A stretch of 64,000 bases of DNA, taken from contig NZ_VHJK01000001.1 in assembly GCF_007004095.1 (NCBI RefSeq), forward strand, positions 1,306,501 through 1,370,500, in the 5' to 3' direction. Position 1 is the stretch's first letter. Each line of letters starts with the position of its first letter. Source of the DNA: Erythrobacter insulae. Lineage in GTDB: Bacteria > Pseudomonadota > Alphaproteobacteria > Sphingomonadales > Sphingomonadaceae. Shown in pieces: positions 1 through 9,387 of the stretch. Position numbers and translations under genes: made by a program. A model generated the notes under the pieces. It saw nothing but the letters and a program-made list of their open reading frames with translations, had not been told where the DNA came from and did not search any database.

Positions 1-26
1 AAGGCCAGCAAGCCCGCGCTATCGTT

Positions 27-1610
27 TCACTCGGCCGCTTTGATAAAGTCCGCGCAGCGCTCACCGATCATGATGCTGGGCGCATTGGTGTTACCGCTGA
101 CGATCTTGGGCATTACACTCGCGTCTGCGATCCAAAGCCCTTCAAGGCCGCGCACTTTCAATTGTGGATCGACCACCGCGTCCTCGTCTGCGCCCATCCG
201 GCAGGTGCCGACAGGGTGATAGACAGTGTCGGCGCGGTTGCGGATCATTTCATCAAGCGCAGCGTCATCGTTTAGATCAACCGGATAGCGATCCGTGGGC
301 CCATAAACCTGAAGCGGCGGAGCCTCAGCGATGCGATGAGACAGGCGGATGCCTTCTCTCAGCACAGCGATATCGCGGTCATCATCGAGGAAATTCGGAT
401 CGATCACCGGCGCCGCTGCTGCGTCATTGGACCCTAAACGGACAGTGCCCCTGCTTTCAGGGCGCAGCACACAGGCGTGCAGCGAAAAGCCATAGCCTTT
501 TACATTCTCGCGCCCGTGATCTTCGAGAACTGCGGGGACGAAATGCCACTGGATATCGGGCGCGGGCGCGCCGTCTGTGACCGTCCAAAACCCGCCAGCC
601 TCGGCATAGGGCGTTGTCATGGCGCCGGTGCGTTTGCGCCGGTGTTCCACGATTGCGCCGGCCATTTTAAGCGTCCCTTTAAGCGTGCCGCCAATCGGAA
701 CGTCGCTTTCGGTTTCCCAGCCGGAAACATAGTCGATGTGATCTTGCAGGTTCTCGCCAACTTCGGGCCGGTCGAGCACCACATCGATCCCATGTTCTTT
801 CAAATGCTGTGCCGGACCAATGCCGGAAAGCATCAGGATTTGGGGTGAATTGAATGCACCCGCAGACAGGATTACTCCCTTACGCGCATAGATCATCTCG
901 CTGCGTTTGCCGCGTCGCACGAGAACGCCGGTGACCCGCCCGCTTTCAACAACGAGTTTTTCCACCAGCGTATTCGTGCGAACGGCAAAGTTGCCCTGAT
1001 CACGGATCGGTTCAACATAGGCGCGTGCGGCGGACCATCGTTCACCGTTGCGCTGTGTTACCTGATAGAGGCCAAAGCCTTCCTGTCTTTCGCCGTTAAA
1101 GTCATCGTTGGGCCGCATTTGCAGAGACGCCGCGCTTTCGACAAATGCGTGGCTGGTGGGGTTCGGTGATCCTTGATCGGATACGAACAATGGCCCTCCG
1201 CCGCCGTGAAAATCATCGCCGCCGCGCTCGTTCGATTCGGCTTTTTTGAAATAGGGCAGGACATCATCATATGACCATCCGGTGCAGCCTATGTCTGCCC
1301 AATTGTCGTAATCCCATTTGTTACCGCGAATATAGACCATCGCGTTGATCGCGGAGGACCCGCCAAGCCCTTTGCCGCGCGGCTGATACCCGATGCGCCC
1401 ATTCAGGCCTTTTTGCGGAACGGTATCGAATTTGTAATTCGAGGAATTGCGGATGAACGGCATGAAGCCCGGCGTTTTGATCAGGACATTGTCATTCCGC
1501 CCCCCTGCTTCGATCAGGCAAACGCGGCGGGTACCATCCACGGCAAGGCGTCCGGCAACTGCGCTGCCGCCGCTACCGCCACCTATGACGACGTAATCGA
1601 AACTCTCCAT
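27..1610 (-). CDS. GMC family FAD-dependent oxidoreductase (choline/alcohol dehydrogenase-like)
   Basis: Flavoprotein of the glucose-methanol-choline family, 527 aa, oxidising an alcohol to an aldehyde; the substrate cannot be read from sequence. The FAD-binding Rossmann motif (GGGSGG, about residues 10-15) and an acidic residue at 34 open the protein. GMC signature 1 lies around residues 78-97 (GKGLGGSSAINAM) and signature 2 around 252-267 (GAFNSPQILMLSGIGP). The catalytic pair is His465 (in YHPVGTCRMG) with Asn507/509 (GNTNAP). The length is normal for the family. The ATG is preceded by AGAGGAG at good spacing. It is the last gene of a minus-strand operon, 24 bp after the sterol-desaturase-like gene, so both may act on a lipid or terpenoid alcohol (inference). 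Confidence 0.93.
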   Translation of the reverse strand: MESFDYVVIGGGSGGSAVAGRLAVDGTRRVCLIEAGGRNDNVLIKTPGFMPFIRNSSNYKFDTVPQKGLNGRIGYQPRGKGLGGSSAINAMVYIRGNKWDYDNWADIGCTGWSYDDVLPYFKKAESNERGGDDFHGGGGPLFVSDQGSPNPTSHAFVESAASLQMRPNDDFNGERQEGFGLYQVTQRNGERWSAARAYVEPIRDQGNFAVRTNTLVEKLVVESGRVTGVLVRRGKRSEMIYARKGVILSAGAFNSPQILMLSGIGPAQHLKEHGIDVVLDRPEVGENLQDHIDYVSGWETESDVPIGGTLKGTLKMAGAIVEHRRKRTGAMTTPYAEAGGFWTVTDGAPAPDIQWHFVPAVLEDHGRENVKGYGFSLHACVLRPESRGTVRLGSNDAAAAPVIDPNFLDDDRDIAVLREGIRLSHRIAEAPPLQVYGPTDRYPVDLNDDAALDEMIRNRADTVYHPVGTCRMGADEDAVVDPQLKVRGLEGLWIADASVMPKIVSGNTNAPSIMIGERCADFIKAAE

Positions 1611-1634
1611 AATATCTCCTCTGGGGAGAAAGGA

Positions 1635-2591
1635 CTAAGCCGCTTCGCCCGGGTCTGCAATCAGGTTTCTTCGCGCAACTGACTCTGTCTGGTTGATCTG
1701 CCCTGTTCTTGCCCGCCATCGCTGCCGGATTGTATCGGATGTATCGCGCGATCCATCATGGCTCCAGCCGGGTTCACGCAACAAATAGGACAGTTTGTGC
1801 TTCCATGGTGCGCGCCAGATATCGCCGATCATCCCGATCCATTCATGGAACACCGCCCAAAGCAGGTTAAAACTGCCGAGCTGTTTGATGATGCCATACC
1901 GGATCTGCTCGTCATCGCGCTCCGCTTCAAACGTGCCGAACATTTTGTCCCAGATGATAAAGACGCCTGCGTAATTGCGATCGAGGTAACGCGGATTGGT
2001 GGCATGATGGACCCGGTGATGACTGGGAGTGTTCATCACGGCCTCAAACCAGCGCGGCATTCGGTCGATAGCTTCGGTATGGATCCAGAATTGATAGATC
2101 AGATTGAATCCGCCGCAGATCGCAATCATCACCGGATGAAACCCGAGCAGGATCAGCGGCAGAGCAAACAGCAACCCGAAAGTGAACGCGCCCGTCCAGC
2201 TTTGGCGAAGCGCGGTCGAAAGGTTGTAATGCTGGCTTGAATGATGATTCACGTGGCTGGCCCACATCCAACGGATCCGGTGGCCTGCGCGGTGAACCCA
2301 GTAATATTTGAGATCATCAAGCACAAAACACAGCGGCCACGCCCACCATATCGACCACCATTCGGTGCCGAAATCGAACACGCGATAATCGTATGCCGCA
2401 ATGAAGAGATAGATCGCCAATCCGCCGAATAAACCGCCAGCCACTGTCGATCCCAGACCAAAGGCGAGGCTAACCAGCGTATCGCGCGGCTCATAGGCTT
2501 GCGGGGAGCGAAACTTCGCCCAGAGCATCTCTGCAAGGACGGCAATCACAAACAGCGGCACAGCATATTGAGTGGGCGAAAAATCAGGCAT
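1635..2591 (-). CDS. sterol desaturase / fatty acid hydroxylase family membrane protein
   Basis: Integral membrane di-iron oxygenase of the fatty acid hydroxylase superfamily, 318 aa. The eight-histidine metal site is visible: H100-x3-H104, H113-x2-H116-H117 and H191-H192-x2-H195-H196. Several hydrophobic segments (about residues 10-25, 40-67, 80-92, 136-165) surround it. The start used is ATG 2591, where homologues of this type usually begin; an in-frame ATG at 2603 is the alternative and neither has a well-spaced ribosome site. The start overlaps the end of the upstream gene by 8 bp, which suggests translational coupling. The substrate (sterol, carotenoid, hopanoid or fatty acid) is unknown. 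Confidence 0.85.
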   Translation of the reverse strand: MPDFSPTQYAVPLFVIAVLAEMLWAKFRSPQAYEPRDTLVSLAFGLGSTVAGGLFGGLAIYLFIAAYDYRVFDFGTEWWSIWWAWPLCFVLDDLKYYWVHRAGHRIRWMWASHVNHHSSQHYNLSTALRQSWTGAFTFGLLFALPLILLGFHPVMIAICGGFNLIYQFWIHTEAIDRMPRWFEAVMNTPSHHRVHHATNPRYLDRNYAGVFIIWDKMFGTFEAERDDEQIRYGIIKQLGSFNLLWAVFHEWIGMIGDIWRAPWKHKLSYLLREPGWSHDGSRDTSDTIRQRWRARTGQINQTESVARRNLIADPGEAA

Positions 2592-3000
2592 TGCTGGACC
2601 CATGTAGCCGATTGATCGCCTCCGCCCAAGATGCAGAATCAGGATGCGTAATCGAGACGGTGCCGAATCGCGCTTCGCCGGTTGTGATTGTAATCTGGTC
2701 TTCGCAGGCCGCAGCGCTCGATATGTCTGTAAGAATACGCCCGGCGAATTGATTGCCGTGGCGTTTGATGACCATGATCTCACCCGCTTCACCAAGGAGG
2801 ATCGCGCCGGTTCCAGCGGAGCCGATTGCTATCTCTACCGCTTCAAAACCATCCGCGATTTCTCCGGCGACCCGGCGCGCATCCGCATCATTCGCAAGCA
2901 CAGGTGCGCCGCCCAGTCGCAGCACATAAGCCAGCCCAGACAGCGCCAAAATCGCGATCAGTGAAACGCCAAAAGTCAGTATTTGCGGATGGATTTCCAT
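2584..3000 (-). CDS. hypothetical membrane-anchored protein, first gene of the desaturase operon
   Basis: A 138-residue protein I do not recognise as a named family. One hydrophobic segment near the N-terminus (about residues 9-30) is followed by a soluble, mildly acidic domain of about 105 residues rich in small residues, with a region near residues 60-85 that looks like beta strands. An upstream in-frame start at 3078 would add 26 unlikely residues, so ATG 3000 is preferred. It overlaps the sterol-desaturase-like gene by 8 bp and is therefore probably co-translated with it; a role as partner or assembly factor of that enzyme is only a guess. It is divergent from the M20 amidohydrolase gene 61 bp away. 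Confidence 0.65.
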   Translation of the reverse strand: MEIHPQILTFGVSLIAILALSGLAYVLRLGGAPVLANDADARRVAGEIADGFEAVEIAIGSAGTGAILLGEAGEIMVIKRHGNQFAGRILTDISSAAACEDQITITTGEARFGTVSITHPDSASWAEAINRLHGSSNA

Positions 3001-3061
3001 GTTGATGCAGGATTGGCATGCGGCTCGCTTTGCGGCAAGCACACCGCAACAGGAGATTGCC

Positions 3062-4510
3062 ATGAAATTGCCGTTCACGCCTTTTGCCGCCGCTGCAACT
3101 GCTTTGCTGATGGGTGCTGCGCCGCTTTCTGCTGATGATCATTCCGCAGGCGGGGTTGATCCGGCGGCGTTGGTGGCCGCCGATGCGGCGCGGACGCAGC
3201 GCGTTGCGCAGCAGCTTTGGGATTATGCCGAGCTTGGTTATCTCGAAACGCGATCAACCAGTCTGTTGCAGAGCGAACTGGCGGCAGCAGGTTTTCGAAT
3301 CGAAGGCGGCATTGCCGATATTCCCACCGCGTTCCTGGCGGAATGGGGTGAGGGTGGCCCTGTCATTGCGATTCTGGCGGAGATGGATGCATTGCCCGGC
3401 ATCAATCAGTCCGCCTCTTCTGTCCGTGAGATTATCGAAGGCAAGAATGCAGGCCATGCCTGCGGACACAATCTGTTCGGCGCCGGGTCGCTCACGGCGG
3501 CGATTGCGGTGAAGCAATGGCTGGAGGCCACCGGAACGCCCGGCCGCATCCGTTTCTACGGTACGCCAGCCGAGGAAGGGGGATCGGGAAAGGTATATAT
3601 GACCCGCGCGGGCATGTTTGATGATGTCGATGTCGCGATCCATTGGCATGCCGATGATGAAAACAGCGCCGCAGCGCAGACAAGTCTCGCCAATCGCTCG
3701 GCCAAATTTCGTTTCAAGGGGGTATCCGCCCATGCTGCCGGCGCGCCGGAGCGCGGTCGCAGCGCGCTGGATGGTGCAGAGGCAATGAACATGATGGCGA
3801 ACATGATGCATGAACATATGCCGCAGGATGCCCGGATGCATTACGTCATCACCTCTGGCGGAAATGCACCCAATGTCGTGCCCGACTTTGCCGAAGTGTT
3901 TTATTATGTCCGGCACCCTGATCCCTCAGGCGTTGAGGAGATCTGGACCCGGTTGGAAAATGCCGCAAAGGGCGCTGCAATGGGCACCGGGACCGAGGTT
4001 GAATGGGAGGTCATCCACGGCAACAATCCGCTGCTGGTTAATGAAACGCTGGCCAAAGTGATGGATGCCAAGCTGCGCCAGATTGGCGGGATTGAATACA
4101 CCGCAGAAGAGCGCGCGTGGGCTGAAACGGTGCAGGCATCCCTGGGAGACGCTGCCAAACCGCTGGAAAGCGCGGGCGAAGTTGGGCCTTATGAAAAAAG
4201 CCTCGGCTACGGCTCGACCGATGTGGGCGATGTATCATGGGCCACGCCAACAGTAGGAGTGCGAACGGCCACATGGGTGCCCGGCACCAGCGCCCATAGC
4301 TGGCAGGCGGTCGCAGCCAGCGGGCACTCAATCGGACACAAAGGGACACAAGCGGCTGCGAAGTCGATGGCTCTGATGGCTGTTGAGCTGTTCACCAATC
4401 CAGAGCTTCGCGCCGAGGCCCGCGCAGAATTTGATGCAGCGCGCGGAGAGAATTACGAATATCGTTCGCTGCTTGGTGACCGGGCGCCGCCGCTCGATTA
4501 TCGTAAATAG
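3062..4510 (+). CDS. exported M20 family amidohydrolase (AbgB-like)
   Basis: Metal-dependent amidohydrolase of peptidase family M20, 482 aa, most like the aminobenzoyl-glutamate hydrolase (AbgB) branch. Metal-site motifs are GHACGHN (His132, Cys134, His136), the Glu pair 171-172 in GTPAEEGG, and IHWHAD (His194, His196). A signal peptide covers about residues 1-24 (hydrophobic core AAAATALLMG, then APLSA), so the enzyme should be periplasmic, unlike cytoplasmic AbgB. The start at ATG 3062 is preceded by AGGAG 7 bp upstream; the longer reading from 2999 lacks a signal sequence. It stands alone between divergent and convergent neighbours. The substrate may be an acyl-amino acid or peptide. Confidence 0.9.
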   Translation: MKLPFTPFAAAATALLMGAAPLSADDHSAGGVDPAALVAADAARTQRVAQQLWDYAELGYLETRSTSLLQSELAAAGFRIEGGIADIPTAFLAEWGEGGPVIAILAEMDALPGINQSASSVREIIEGKNAGHACGHNLFGAGSLTAAIAVKQWLEATGTPGRIRFYGTPAEEGGSGKVYMTRAGMFDDVDVAIHWHADDENSAAAQTSLANRSAKFRFKGVSAHAAGAPERGRSALDGAEAMNMMANMMHEHMPQDARMHYVITSGGNAPNVVPDFAEVFYYVRHPDPSGVEEIWTRLENAAKGAAMGTGTEVEWEVIHGNNPLLVNETLAKVMDAKLRQIGGIEYTAEERAWAETVQASLGDAAKPLESAGEVGPYEKSLGYGSTDVGDVSWATPTVGVRTATWVPGTSAHSWQAVAASGHSIGHKGTQAAAKSMALMAVELFTNPELRAEARAEFDAARGENYEYRSLLGDRAPPLDYRK

Positions 4511-4526
4511 GCGCGATTACGGCAGT

Positions 4527-4544
4527 CCGGCATGTGCCGGTTTT
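4527..4544 (+). terminator. weak intrinsic terminator after the M20 gene
   Basis: A short hairpin (CCGGC, loop ATGT, GCCGG) followed by TTTT sits 16 bp after the M20 stop codon. The stem is only 5 bp, so it may be weak. Confidence 0.4.
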
Positions 4545-4553
4545 GGGCGGTGT

Positions 4554-5009
4554 TTATCCCTTGGATTGCTGGGCCAGCATATCGATAGTCGGGCGAACCG
4601 GGGCTACGGAATATCCAGCCTGTTCGACTTCGGCCTCGATCACTTCGGGATTTTTTCCCAATTTCGCCTGAGCCAAAGCCCACAGGAGTGAAGAGCGCGT
4701 TCCGCTCCTGCAATATCCCAGCACCTTAACAGCCGTTTCGGGGCCACCTGCTCCGGTTATCGCATCGACGAGTTCATCGATCTGAGGCAGGCTAAACCCG
4801 GCATGGGTGATTGGGATTTCCAGAAAGCCAATCCCGACTTTTTCGGCGGCCTCGCGAATGTCCTGACCCTGCGCCGCGCCTGGATCCTCTCCGTCAGGGC
4901 GATTGTTCACGATCAGCGCAAAGCCATCGGCTTTTGCTTTTTCAACATCGGAAATATCGATCTGTTCGCTGACGTAGAAGGTGTCGGTCAATTTGCGAAA
5001 TTCAGTCAT
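4554..5009 (-). CDS. DUF442 / TIGR01244 family phosphatase-like protein
   Basis: A 151-residue cytoplasmic protein of the TIGR01244 family (the domain also found fused to beta-lactamase-fold sulfur dioxygenases). The protein-tyrosine-phosphatase type P-loop CRSGTRS (C-x5-R) is intact near residues 100-106. The start is ATG 5009 (MTEFRKL); the longer reading to 5069 adds an unlikely N-terminus. Members have been linked to sulfide/persulfide handling or treated as putative phosphatases, and here there is no sulfide-oxidation gene beside it to decide. It is convergent with the M20 gene and divergent from the cold-shock gene. Confidence 0.85.
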   Translation of the reverse strand: MTEFRKLTDTFYVSEQIDISDVEKAKADGFALIVNNRPDGEDPGAAQGQDIREAAEKVGIGFLEIPITHAGFSLPQIDELVDAITGAGGPETAVKVLGYCRSGTRSSLLWALAQAKLGKNPEVIEAEVEQAGYSVAPVRPTIDMLAQQSKG

Positions 5010-5296
5010 GCTCTGGTGCGCCTTATAAAGATCTGCGTGTGCGCTACGCGGCCACGCGCTCGATTTCAAATTGGTAGTTTCATATGGAAATCAAAAAAGT
5101 GGTTCGAAAAAGCCATAATTTCGGGTGAAAAGAACGCCGCGAGCTAAATCATTCGCAAAGCAAGGCTATCTGCGCTATGTAACGCGCAAGAGGGTGATTC
5201 CGATCCGTCGAAATCTGCCCGCGTTTGGTACAGATCACTGTCCTTCTTTACCGGCGTTTGAAAGTTTGGACAGTGTGACAAGGTACGTACGGAATT
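5010..5296. other. divergent intergenic region upstream of the cold-shock gene
   Basis: A 287-bp region between two divergent genes that must hold both promoters. It is more AT-rich than its surroundings in the middle. I see no convincing consensus promoter; the palindrome GTACGTAC at about 5284-5291 lies just before the cold-shock start codon. A long 5' leader would fit the cold-shock mRNA, as is common for csp genes, but no known thermosensor structure was recognised. Confidence 0.4.
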
Positions 5297-6094
5297 ATGG
5301 GTTACGATAGGGGACGTCGGCGCGGTCGGGACAAGCGCGACGGATTCGGCGAGGACAGTTTTGATCCTTTTGGTGGCGGTATGGATGGATATTCCCCGCC
5401 CAGCGATTTTGGAAATGATCGCGGCGGCGACCGTTACAGCGGCGGTGGCGGTGATCGCGGCGGCTCACGTGGCGGCGGCGACCGTTACAGCGGCGGTGGC
5501 GGTGATCGCGGCGGCCCACGTGGCGGCGGCGACCGTTTCGGCGGTGGCGGCGGCGGCGGTGATCGCGGCGGCGCTGGCGGCGGCGGCGGTTTCAATCGCA
5601 TGCCTGCTCAGGTTGTCGGCACTGGCAAAGGCACCGTAAAATTCTTCAACGCTCAAAAAGGCTTCGGCTTCATCGCGCAGGAAATTGGCGGCGAAGATGT
5701 GTTTGTTCACATCAGCGCAGTCGAGCGTGCGGGTCTTGAAGGTCTTGCCGAAGGGCAGGAGCTGGAATTCAATCTGGTCGATCGCGGCGGCAAAGTATCC
5801 GCTCAGGATCTTCAGGTTGTTGGCGATGTTATCGCCGCGCCTGCAGCAGAGGCTCCGCCTAAGCGTGAATTGACCGGAGAGAAAGCAACCGGCACTGTTA
5901 AATTCTTCAATTCGATGAAGGGTTTCGGATTTCTTGTACGCGACGATGGCCAGCCGGATGCATTTGTGCATATCAGCGCAGTCGAGCGTTCAGGCCTCAC
6001 CGAAATTGCTGAAGGCGAACGGTTTGAATTTGATCTCGAAGTGGATCGACGCGGGAAACACTCTGCGGTCAATCTAGTGCCGGTTCAGGGGTAA
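5297..6094 (+). CDS. double cold-shock-domain protein with an N-terminal RGG/GGDR-rich region
   Basis: RNA/DNA-binding protein of 265 aa. Residues 1-105 are a low-complexity, Gly/Arg/Asp-rich tail including three 17-residue units of the type [14 protein letters not shown]. Two cold-shock domains follow, about 108-176 and 197-263, each with the nucleic-acid-binding motifs KGFGF (121-125, 208-212) and FVHI (136-139, 223-226). Tandem cold-shock proteins are usual in alphaproteobacteria (Caulobacter CspC/CspD type), normally without such a long RGG tail. The likely role is RNA chaperone or regulator; the tail could add RNA affinity or drive condensate formation (inference). ATG 5297 has only a weak ribosome site. 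Confidence 0.92.
   Translation: MGYDRGRRRGRDKRDGFGEDSFDPFGGGMDGYSPPSDFGNDRGGDRYSGGGGDRGGSRGGGDRYSGGGGDRGGPRGGGDRFGGGGGGGDRGGAGGGGGFNRMPAQVVGTGKGTVKFFNAQKGFGFIAQEIGGEDVFVHISAVERAGLEGLAEGQELEFNLVDRGGKVSAQDLQVVGDVIAAPAAEAPPKRELTGEKATGTVKFFNSMKGFGFLVRDDGQPDAFVHISAVERSGLTEIAEGERFEFDLEVDRRGKHSAVNLVPVQG
5423..5575 (+). repeat. 51-bp in-frame tandem repeat (three units) inside the cold-shock gene
   Basis: Three consecutive 51-bp (17-codon) units. Units at 5423-5473 and 5474-5524 differ by a single base (tca versus cca codon); the third (5525-5575) has diverged. The near identity points to recent duplication, so copy number may vary between strains. Confidence 0.85.
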
Positions 6095-6150
6095 CCCCTC
6101 AACATTTTCAGGCCGTTTGACCAAGCGAAAGAGCGGCCCTATCTATTTCG

Positions 6151-6186
6151 AATGGCGGCTCAGATATGGGCCGCCATTTGCTTTTG
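6151..6186 (+). terminator. intrinsic terminator after the cold-shock gene
   Basis: Perfect 9-bp stem (AATGGCGGC with GCCGCCATT) and 10-nt loop, followed by TGCTTTT. It separates the cold-shock gene from argD, which starts 30 bp later. Confidence 0.65.
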
Positions 6187-6215
6187 AGCCCGGTTTTAAA
6201 TTTAGGAACCACCAT

Positions 6216-7415
6216 ATGTCGATTACACCGCTCATGCCTGTTTATCCGCGCTGCGGGGTCCGCCCTGTTCGGGGTGACCATTGCCATCTGATTGACGAAG
6301 ACGGCACGCGCTATCTCGATTTCGCCAGCGGTATTGCCGTGAATTTGCTGGGTCATTCGCATCCCGGCCTGATCGGGGCGATCCAGAAGCAAGCCGAACA
6401 GCTGATGCACGTGTCCAATCTGTATGGCAGCCCGCAGGGCGAAAAGCTGGCTCAGCAATTGGTCGACAACAGTTTTGCCGATGCGGTGTTCTTCACCAAT
6501 TCCGGGGCGGAAGCGGTCGAGACAGCGATCAAATGCGCCCGCGCCTATCACCAGAATGCAGGCGATGAAGGCGATGCCAACCGGTTTGAACTCATCACGT
6601 TTGCCAATGCGTTCCATGGCCGGACAATGGCAACGATCAGCGCTTCGAATCAGACCAAAATGCATCACGGCTTTTCGCCGCTGCTCGAAGGGTTCAAATA
6701 TGCCGAATTCGATGATCTTGAATCGGCTAAAGCCTTGATGGGCCCCAACACCGCTGGTTTTCTGGTTGAGCCAATTCAGGGCGAAGGCGGTATTCGTCCG
6801 GCTTCGGTCGAATTCATGAAAGGCCTTCGCGATCTGGCTGATGAGCATGATTTGATGCTGGTGCTGGATGAAGTGCAGTGCGGTGTCGCACGAACTGGCA
6901 AATTCTACGCTCACGAACATTACGGGATTAACCCCGATATCCTGGCTTCGGCCAAAGGTTTGGGTGGTGGTTTCCCTCTCGGCGCCTGCCTCGCCACTGA
7001 AAAAGCGGCGCGGGGCATGACATTCGGAACCCATGGTTCAACCTATGGCGGCAACCCTCTGGCCATGGCCGCAGGCAGTGCCGTCATGGATGCAGTCGCG
7101 AATGAAGAGTTTCTCGCCGAAGTCACTGAAAAAGGCGAGCGGATCCGGTCACGACTTGAACAGTTCATCGGCAATTACCCCGACCTGTTCGAGCTGGTCC
7201 GCGGTAAAGGCCTGATGCTTGGTATCAAGATGAAGATCGAAAGCCGTCCGTTCTTTGTCCATCTGCGCGATCATCATCAATTGTTGACTGTCGCCGCCGG
7301 CGATCAGACCATTCGTGTGATCCCGCCTCTGGTAATTGGCGATGCGGAAATCGACGAATTCTTCGATAAACTTTCCGCCGGCGCTGCGAGCTTCAAGGTT
7401 CCAGAGCCCGCGTAA
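6216..7415 (+). CDS. argD: acetylornithine aminotransferase
   Basis: PLP-dependent class-III aminotransferase of arginine biosynthesis (N-acetylglutamate 5-semialdehyde to N-acetylornithine), 399 aa, which may also serve as succinyldiaminopimelate aminotransferase. Visible motifs are the cofactor-phosphate loop [13 protein letters not shown], the Asp motif VLDEVQCG and the PLP lysine in [17 protein letters not shown] 6216 is chosen because it follows AGGA at good spacing and gives the family N-terminus (PLMPVYPR); the longer open frame from 6117 runs through the terminator hairpin. The stop overlaps the argF start by one base, so the two genes are translationally coupled. Confidence 0.95.
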   Translation: MSITPLMPVYPRCGVRPVRGDHCHLIDEDGTRYLDFASGIAVNLLGHSHPGLIGAIQKQAEQLMHVSNLYGSPQGEKLAQQLVDNSFADAVFFTNSGAEAVETAIKCARAYHQNAGDEGDANRFELITFANAFHGRTMATISASNQTKMHHGFSPLLEGFKYAEFDDLESAKALMGPNTAGFLVEPIQGEGGIRPASVEFMKGLRDLADEHDLMLVLDEVQCGVARTGKFYAHEHYGINPDILASAKGLGGGFPLGACLATEKAARGMTFGTHGSTYGGNPLAMAAGSAVMDAVANEEFLAEVTEKGERIRSRLEQFIGNYPDLFELVRGKGLMLGIKMKIESRPFFVHLRDHHQLLTVAAGDQTIRVIPPLVIGDAEIDEFFDKLSAGAASFKVPEPA

Positions 7416-8347
7416 TGGCGCATCATCACTTTCTGGATCTCGGCGATGCCGGGTCAAACGCCATTGCTGCCATGATCAATGATGCGATTGATCGAAAAGC
7501 GGCGCGAGCAGGCCGTGCCAAAGGCGCAGCCGACCCGGATCGCCCGCTTGAAGGCCGCGTGTTGGCTTTGGTGTTTGAGAAAAATTCGACTCGCACCCGC
7601 GTCAGTTTTGACATCGCGATGCGGCAGCTCGGCGGAACCGTTTTGTTCCTCGAAGCCGGCTCAAGTCAGCTTGGGCGCGGCGAAACGATTGCTGATGCAG
7701 CTCGGGTGCTGAGCCGGATGGTTGATGGCATCATGTTCCGGACGGATGATCACGCCAAGATCGAGGAGATGGCCAAATATGCCACCGTGCCCGTAATCAA
7801 TGGCCTGACCGATCGATCGCATCCCTGCCAGATCGTCGCTGATCTGCTAACAATTATCGAGCACGGCAAGTCGCTGCCAGGCCTCGAAGTGGCGTGGTTT
7901 GGCGATGGCAATAACGTCCTGCATTCTATCCTTGAAGCTGCGGGTTTGATGAAATTCAACGTGCGGGTGGCAACGCCGGCAGGGTTTGAACCTGATCCCG
8001 AATTCGTAGATCTGGCGCGGGCCGGGGGAGCAAATGTCACGCTGACGCAGGATGCAGGCGCGGCTGCCCGCGAAGCCGACGTGCTTGTGACCGATACATG
8101 GATATCCATGGGGCAAGCAGACGGTGACGCGAAACGCAAAGCCATGGCGCCATATCAGATCGATGCCGATTGTATGGCCGCCGCCAAATCTGATGCTATC
8201 TTTCTCCACTGTTTGCCGGCGCATGTAGGCGAAGAAGTGAGCGAAGACGTGTTTGAAGGGCCGCAATCAGTCGTCTTTGATGAGGCTGAAAACCGCATCC
8301 ACGCGCAGAAATCAATCCTGCTCTGGAGTTTCGGCCAGTTGGCGTGA
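7415..8347 (+). CDS. argF: ornithine carbamoyltransferase
   Basis: Cytoplasmic transcarbamylase joining carbamoyl phosphate to ornithine to give citrulline, 310 aa, normal length. The carbamoyl-phosphate motif STRTR (in [12 protein letters not shown]), HPCQ and the ornithine-side HCLP motif are all present. It starts at the A of the argD stop (TAATG). Together with argD it forms the arginine block, with hslO following 63 bp later, a gene order seen in other sphingomonads. Confidence 0.96.
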   Translation: MAHHHFLDLGDAGSNAIAAMINDAIDRKAARAGRAKGAADPDRPLEGRVLALVFEKNSTRTRVSFDIAMRQLGGTVLFLEAGSSQLGRGETIADAARVLSRMVDGIMFRTDDHAKIEEMAKYATVPVINGLTDRSHPCQIVADLLTIIEHGKSLPGLEVAWFGDGNNVLHSILEAAGLMKFNVRVATPAGFEPDPEFVDLARAGGANVTLTQDAGAAAREADVLVTDTWISMGQADGDAKRKAMAPYQIDADCMAAAKSDAIFLHCLPAHVGEEVSEDVFEGPQSVVFDEAENRIHAQKSILLWSFGQLA

Positions 8348-8410
8348 GGCCTGCGCTTTTCGCGTCGAGGGGGCTTACACGGGCAAGGGATCGACACCAT
8401 ATGGCCGCAT

Positions 8411-9301
8411 ATGGAAACGCAGACCGAGACATTCTCCGATAAAATCCTGGGCTTCACCTTGCCTGCGCGCAACGCGCGTGCTCGCAGCGTGCGGCTTGAT
8501 GCGGTCGTCCAGGAAGTGCTTTCGGCGCATGATTACCCGCCGCCGATCACACACTTATTAAGCGAGGCCTTGGTCCTCAGCGCGCTTATGGGCGGCCTGT
8601 TAAAAGGCGAAGAAGCCCAGCTGACCTTGCAGGCGCAAACGTCAACCGGAGTTGTGTCATTATTGGTGTGTGATTTCCGCGCGGGTGCTTTGCGCGGCTA
8701 TGCCGATTTTGATGAAACGCGTCTTGCCGGGCTCGGTGCAAACCCATCTTTATCAGCGCTTTTTGGCGACGGGTATCTTGCAATAACTTTTGAAACGGGT
8801 GCCGGGCAAAGGTATCAAGGGATTGTGCCGCTTGAAGGCGAGACCTTGGCTGAGGCATGTGAAGCCTATTTCACGCAATCCGAGCAAATTCCGACGATGA
8901 TCCGCGTGGCGAGCCTTGCGGGAGCAAAGGGCCAGGTTGCAGGCGGCCTTTTGATCCAGCATCTCGCCGATGGCGAGGAAGGCCGCGAGAGGCTCCATGT
9001 CCGCATGGATCATCCTGACTGGGAGCATGTCTCAGTTATGGCGTCCAGCATCAGCCATAATGAACTGGTCGATCCGGGCCTCTCTCTCGAGGGCATCGCC
9101 TGGCGCCTTTTTCATGAAGAAGATGAAGTGCGGGTGCAACCGGGCCCGGTGCTGTCACGCGGATGCCGCTGCAGCGCGGAGTATTACCAAAGCGTCATTT
9201 CGCGCTTTCCGGCCTCGGAGCAGAAGGACATGCGCAATGAAGATGGCAAGATAGTGGTCGATTGCGCATTCTGCGCTCGTGCCTTTGATCTCGAACTCTA
9301 A
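8411..9301 (+). CDS. hslO: Hsp33 redox-regulated chaperone
   Basis: Cytoplasmic holdase chaperone activated by oxidation, 296 aa. The C-terminal zinc redox switch is intact: CRC (C-x-C) followed about 40 residues later by CAFC (C-x2-C). The N-terminal domain carries the family pattern around ALMGGLLKGEEAQLTLQ. No in-frame start other than ATG 8411 is near, and there is no good ribosome site in front of it, so coupling to or readthrough from argF is likely. Confidence 0.93.
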   Translation: METQTETFSDKILGFTLPARNARARSVRLDAVVQEVLSAHDYPPPITHLLSEALVLSALMGGLLKGEEAQLTLQAQTSTGVVSLLVCDFRAGALRGYADFDETRLAGLGANPSLSALFGDGYLAITFETGAGQRYQGIVPLEGETLAEACEAYFTQSEQIPTMIRVASLAGAKGQVAGGLLIQHLADGEEGRERLHVRMDHPDWEHVSVMASSISHNELVDPGLSLEGIAWRLFHEEDEVRVQPGPVLSRGCRCSAEYYQSVISRFPASEQKDMRNEDGKIVVDCAFCARAFDLEL

Positions 9302-9387
9302 CAATTCACCGCTATTCAGCAACGGCTCATCGGAATAATGCAATTTTATGCAAGCGATGCTGCACAAATTAAGGCGATACCATTCAA

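Noticed and set aside
5423-5575. 51-bp repeats considered as a CRISPR array or recombination element
   Set aside because: Units are contiguous, in frame, without spacers, and encode the glycine-rich tail.
6108-7034. Minus-strand open frame of 308 codons opposite argD
   Set aside because: Shadow of argD and the terminator region; no ribosome site or recognisable domain.
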